Shown piece by piece: positions 61,584 to 64,000 of a stretch of 64,000 bases of DNA (positions are counted from its first letter, which is position 1; every line of letters begins with the position of its first letter). The notes under the pieces were generated by a model. That model was given only the letters and a program-made list of their open reading frames with translations, was not told the DNA's origin and did not search any database. A program made the translations under genes and the position numbers. Where the stretch lies: positions 1 through 64,000 of the forward strand of contig JAAESX010000022.1 of NCBI GenBank assembly GCA_024228935.1, given 5' to 3'. This DNA comes from Pseudomonadota bacterium (GTDB lineage Bacteria > Myxococcota_A > UBA796 > CAJQPC01).

Positions 61584-62825
61584 GTGAACATCCACGAGTA
61601 CCAGGCGAAGGGCATCCTTCGCCGCAATGGCGTCGCCTGCGGAGACGGCGTCGCCGGCTCGGATCTGGCGGCGCTCAACGAAGGCATCGACGGCATGCCC
61701 GGCCCGGTCTGGGTCGTGAAGTCGCAGATCCACGCAGGTGGCCGCGGCATGGGCCGGTTCAAGGAGTCGGCCACGGCCGAGGACCTGGCGCTGGTCGTCG
61801 CGGGTGAGAAGGCCCCCGGCAAGGGCGGCGTCCGCGTCTGCTTCTCGGCCGAGGACGCCAAGTCTGCCGCCGCCGACATGCTCGGGAACACGCTGGTCAC
61901 CAAGCAGACCGGCCTCGAAGGCAAGCAGGTCAACACGCTCTACATCGAGAACGGCTGCAGCATCGCGACCGAGCTCTACATCGCGGTCCTGCTCGACCGC
62001 GGGACCGGCCAGGTGCTGGTCATGGCGTCGACCGAAGGCGGCATGGACATCGAGCACGTCGCCGAGCACACGCCCGAGAAGATCGTGCGCGTCTGGGCCG
62101 ACCCGGTCACCGGCCTCGGCGGCTGGCAGGCTCGTCAGCTCGCGTTCGAGCTGGGCCTCAAGGGCAAGCCGCTTCGCGCTGCCGTGAAGCTCATCCTCGG
62201 CCTGTACCGCACGTACATCGCCGAAGACTGCGAGATGCTCGAGATCAACCCGCTCGTCCTCACCGAGGAAGGCGACGTGCTGGCGCTGGACTGCAAGATG
62301 TCCTTCGACGACAACGCGCTGTTCCGGCACGCGGACACCGCGGCCCTCCGCGACGAGACCGAGGAAGACCCGGCCGAGATCGAGGCCGGCAAGTACGACC
62401 TCAGCTTCATCAAGCTCGACGGCAGCATCGGCTGCATGGTCAACGGCGCGGGCCTGGCGATGGCCACCATGGACATCATCAAGTTCCATGGGTATGAGCC
62501 GGCCAACTTCCTCGACGTGGGCGGTGGCGCCAACGAGGAGAAGGTCACCGCGGCCTTCAAGATCATCACGGCCGACCCGAACGTGAAGGGCATCCTGGTG
62601 AACATCTTCGGCGGCATCATGAAGTGCGACGTCATCGCTGCCGGTGTCATCGGCGCGGTGAAGCAGGTCGGACTCAAGGTCCCCCTGGTCGTCCGCCTCG
62701 CCGGCACGAACGTGGAGCTCGGCAAGAAGCTGCTCGAGGAGAGCGGCCTCGACGTCATCCCTGCAAACGACATGGCGGACGCCGCTCGGAAGATCACCGA
62801 AGCCGTCAGCGCCCGGGAGTCCTGA
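61584..62825 (+). CDS. sucC: Succinyl-CoA synthetase beta subunit
   Basis: A 413-residue ATP-grasp subunit: [52 protein letters not shown] and [13 protein letters not shown] then [16 protein letters not shown] start with AAGGAG at 7 nt. Partner of sucD, which begins right after its stop. Confidence 0.97.
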   Translation: MNIHEYQAKGILRRNGVACGDGVAGSDLAALNEGIDGMPGPVWVVKSQIHAGGRGMGRFKESATAEDLALVVAGEKAPGKGGVRVCFSAEDAKSAAADMLGNTLVTKQTGLEGKQVNTLYIENGCSIATELYIAVLLDRGTGQVLVMASTEGGMDIEHVAEHTPEKIVRVWADPVTGLGGWQARQLAFELGLKGKPLRAAVKLILGLYRTYIAEDCEMLEINPLVLTEEGDVLALDCKMSFDDNALFRHADTAALRDETEEDPAEIEAGKYDLSFIKLDGSIGCMVNGAGLAMATMDIIKFHGYEPANFLDVGGGANEEKVTAAFKIITADPNVKGILVNIFGGIMKCDVIAAGVIGAVKQVGLKVPLVVRLAGTNVELGKKLLEESGLDVIPANDMADAARKITEAVSARES

Positions 62826-62826
62826 A

Positions 62827-63696
62827 ATGGCGGTCCTCGTCGACAACACCACGCGCCTGATCTGTCAGGGCATCACGGGCTCTGCTGGCAGCTTCCACTC
62901 CCAGCAGATGAAGGCCTACGGCACCAACCTCGTCGCGGGCTGCACGCCCGGGAAGGGCGGTCAGGTCTTCGATGGCGACACGCCCATCTACGACACCGTC
63001 GCCGAAGCGGTCGAGCAGACCGGCGCCAACGCGTCCGTCATCTTCGTCCCGCCGCCGTTCGCTGCGGACGCCATCATGGAGGCGATCGACGCCGGCGTGA
63101 AGCTGGTCATCCCGATCACCGAGGGCGTGCCGGTCAACGACATGGTCAAGGTCTGGCGGTACATGCAGGGCAAGGATGTCCGCATGATCGGCCCGAACTG
63201 CCCCGGCATCATCACGCCTGGACAGTGCAAGATCGGCATCATGCCCGGCCACATCCACAGCCCCGGTCGCATCGGCGTCGTGAGCCGCTCCGGCACGCTG
63301 ACGTACGAGGCGGTGGGTCAGCTCTCCGCCATTGGCCTCGGCCAGTCGACGTGCATCGGTATCGGTGGTGACCCCATCATCGGCACCCGCCACATCGACG
63401 CGCTGAAGCTGTTCAACGACGACGAGGACACCGATGTCGTCGTCATGATCGGCGAGATCGGCGGCACCGCCGAGGAAGAGGCTTGCGCCTGGGCGAAGGA
63501 CAACATGCAGAAGCCCATCGTCGGCTTCATCGCAGGCGCAACGGCCCCTCCCGGTCGTCGCATGGGCCACGCTGGCGCCATCATCTCCGGTGGTTCGGGA
63601 ACGGCCGAGGCGAAGTACGCCGCGATGGAAGAAGCGGGCATCACCATCAGCCGCTCGCCCGCCGGACTCGGTCAGGCGGTCCAGGGGCTCCTCTGA
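62827..63696 (+). CDS. sucD: Succinyl-CoA synthetase alpha subunit
   Basis: A 289-residue subunit with CoA-binding Rossmann part ([41 protein letters not shown]), and [21 protein letters not shown] carrying the phosphohistidine in GHAGAI. Forms the alpha/beta enzyme with SucC, making ATP or GTP from succinyl-CoA. Confidence 0.97.
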   Translation: MAVLVDNTTRLICQGITGSAGSFHSQQMKAYGTNLVAGCTPGKGGQVFDGDTPIYDTVAEAVEQTGANASVIFVPPPFAADAIMEAIDAGVKLVIPITEGVPVNDMVKVWRYMQGKDVRMIGPNCPGIITPGQCKIGIMPGHIHSPGRIGVVSRSGTLTYEAVGQLSAIGLGQSTCIGIGGDPIIGTRHIDALKLFNDDEDTDVVVMIGEIGGTAEEEACAWAKDNMQKPIVGFIAGATAPPGRRMGHAGAIISGGSGTAEAKYAAMEEAGITISRSPAGLGQAVQGLL

Positions 63697-64000
63697 CACC
63701 GATCTGGGCTGGGGCCTTCGGCGCGCTCGAAGGGACCTCGGTCAACCAGATCTATCTGCGCTACACGGGCGACCCGCTCGCGCTGCGCGTGTGTCTCTTC
63801 CAGCGAAACGTCTTCCCCGTGCCGGCCGCCGGCCCGGGGCGTTTCGCGTCGCCGACCCGGGCGGTCCTCGTCGTCGAGGCGCCCGAGGGCACCATCGTCA
63901 TCATCTCCGGCGAGCGGGTCAACGACTTCCACGCCGGCCTGCGTGGCGAGGCGGGGCTCCCCCTGTTCCCGGACCAGCGGCTGGCGCGGGTCATCTCCGG
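63693..64000 (+). CDS. Start of an unidentified gene overlapping sucD
   Basis: An open frame continues to the right edge. It can start at a CTG overlapping the sucD stop as CTGA ([20 protein letters not shown]), with GGGG upstream; no ATG or GTG fits nearby. About 102 residues are visible; they show strand-like repeats with hydrophobic ridges ([17 protein letters not shown]) and no family could be recognised. Codon positions look genuine (high GC at third position). Confidence 0.5.
   Translation, partial: MTPIWAGAFGALEGTSVNQIYLRYTGDPLALRVCLFQRNVFPVPAAGPGRFASPTRAVLVVEAPEGTIVIISGERVNDFHAGLRGEAGLPLFPDQRLARVIS

Overview
The window is GC-rich, densely packed bacterial chromosome. The mix of genes points to a Myxococcota or other deltaproteobacterial-type lineage: Asp/Thr-rich TIG lipoproteins, a long Put_metal (MopE-type) repeat protein, an RCC1-propeller lipoprotein, a myxobacterial ElbD-like ether-lipid megaenzyme, and cyclic-nucleotide-domain proteins. 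This placement is inferred from gene content only. No rRNA, tRNA, CRISPR array, insertion sequence or phage gene was seen.

Layout. 1-9.7 kb: capsule or exopolysaccharide export genes (WecG-type glycosyltransferase, TIG lipoprotein, Wza-like lipoprotein, WbaP-like sugar-phosphate transferase, Wzc-like tyrosine kinase, HEAT lipoprotein, Wzi-like outer-membrane protein). 9.7-12.5 kb: an ABC-2 exporter/CPBP protease locus that looks decayed at three places. 12.5-16.3 kb: two alkaline-phosphatase-superfamily hydrolases. 16.3-21.4 kb: RCC1 lipoprotein, a cis-prenyltransferase homologue lacking its catalytic Asp, and an operon of an MNIO (DUF692) enzyme, its partner and two cyclic-nucleotide-domain proteins. 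21.5-24.8 kb: diguanylate cyclase, PhnD-type binding lipoprotein, diiron-type protein. 24.8-29.8 kb: MopE-repeat lipoprotein and Lon. 29.8-32.5 kb: small genes between two unusual tandem repeats. 32.5-40.4 kb: lipid operon (HAD phosphatase, LarA-like protein, five-domain FAR-AMP ligase-ACP-PlsC-SCP2 enzyme, SDR). 40.5-45.7 kb: third AlkP-type lipoprotein, secreted protein with a Cys-repeat/TM/Arg tail, HDAC-like deacetylase, thioredoxin-like protein, Cys-rich protein, YhbY. 45.8-50.3 kb: two convergent paralogous redoxin lipoproteins, one apparently a selenoprotein (UPVC) and one frameshifted (CPVC), plus a PQQ-type sugar dehydrogenase. 50.4-54.4 kb: second polysaccharide cluster. 54.4-64 kb: MetK, Lrp/ThrE pair, PP2C-cNMP protein, citrate synthase and SucCD.

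Three genome habits recur. Exported proteins often have very short signal peptides of 6-15 residues with no positive N-terminus. Many starts lack a Shine-Dalgarno site but have a -10-like TAnnnT hexamer 6-8 nt before the start codon, suggesting leaderless mRNAs; three divergent pairs are separated by only 20-22 bp built around a TTAA or TATA core. Junctions are very tight: ATGA, GTGA, TTGA and CTGA overlaps within operons, and four convergent pairs whose stop codons overlap in CTAG or CTAA.

The most notable signals are the in-frame UGA in a UPVC motif followed by a SECIS-like hairpin (about 47.78 kb), the compact bidirectional start regions, the ElbD-like operon, the MNIO/cyclic-nucleotide operon and the mini signal peptides.
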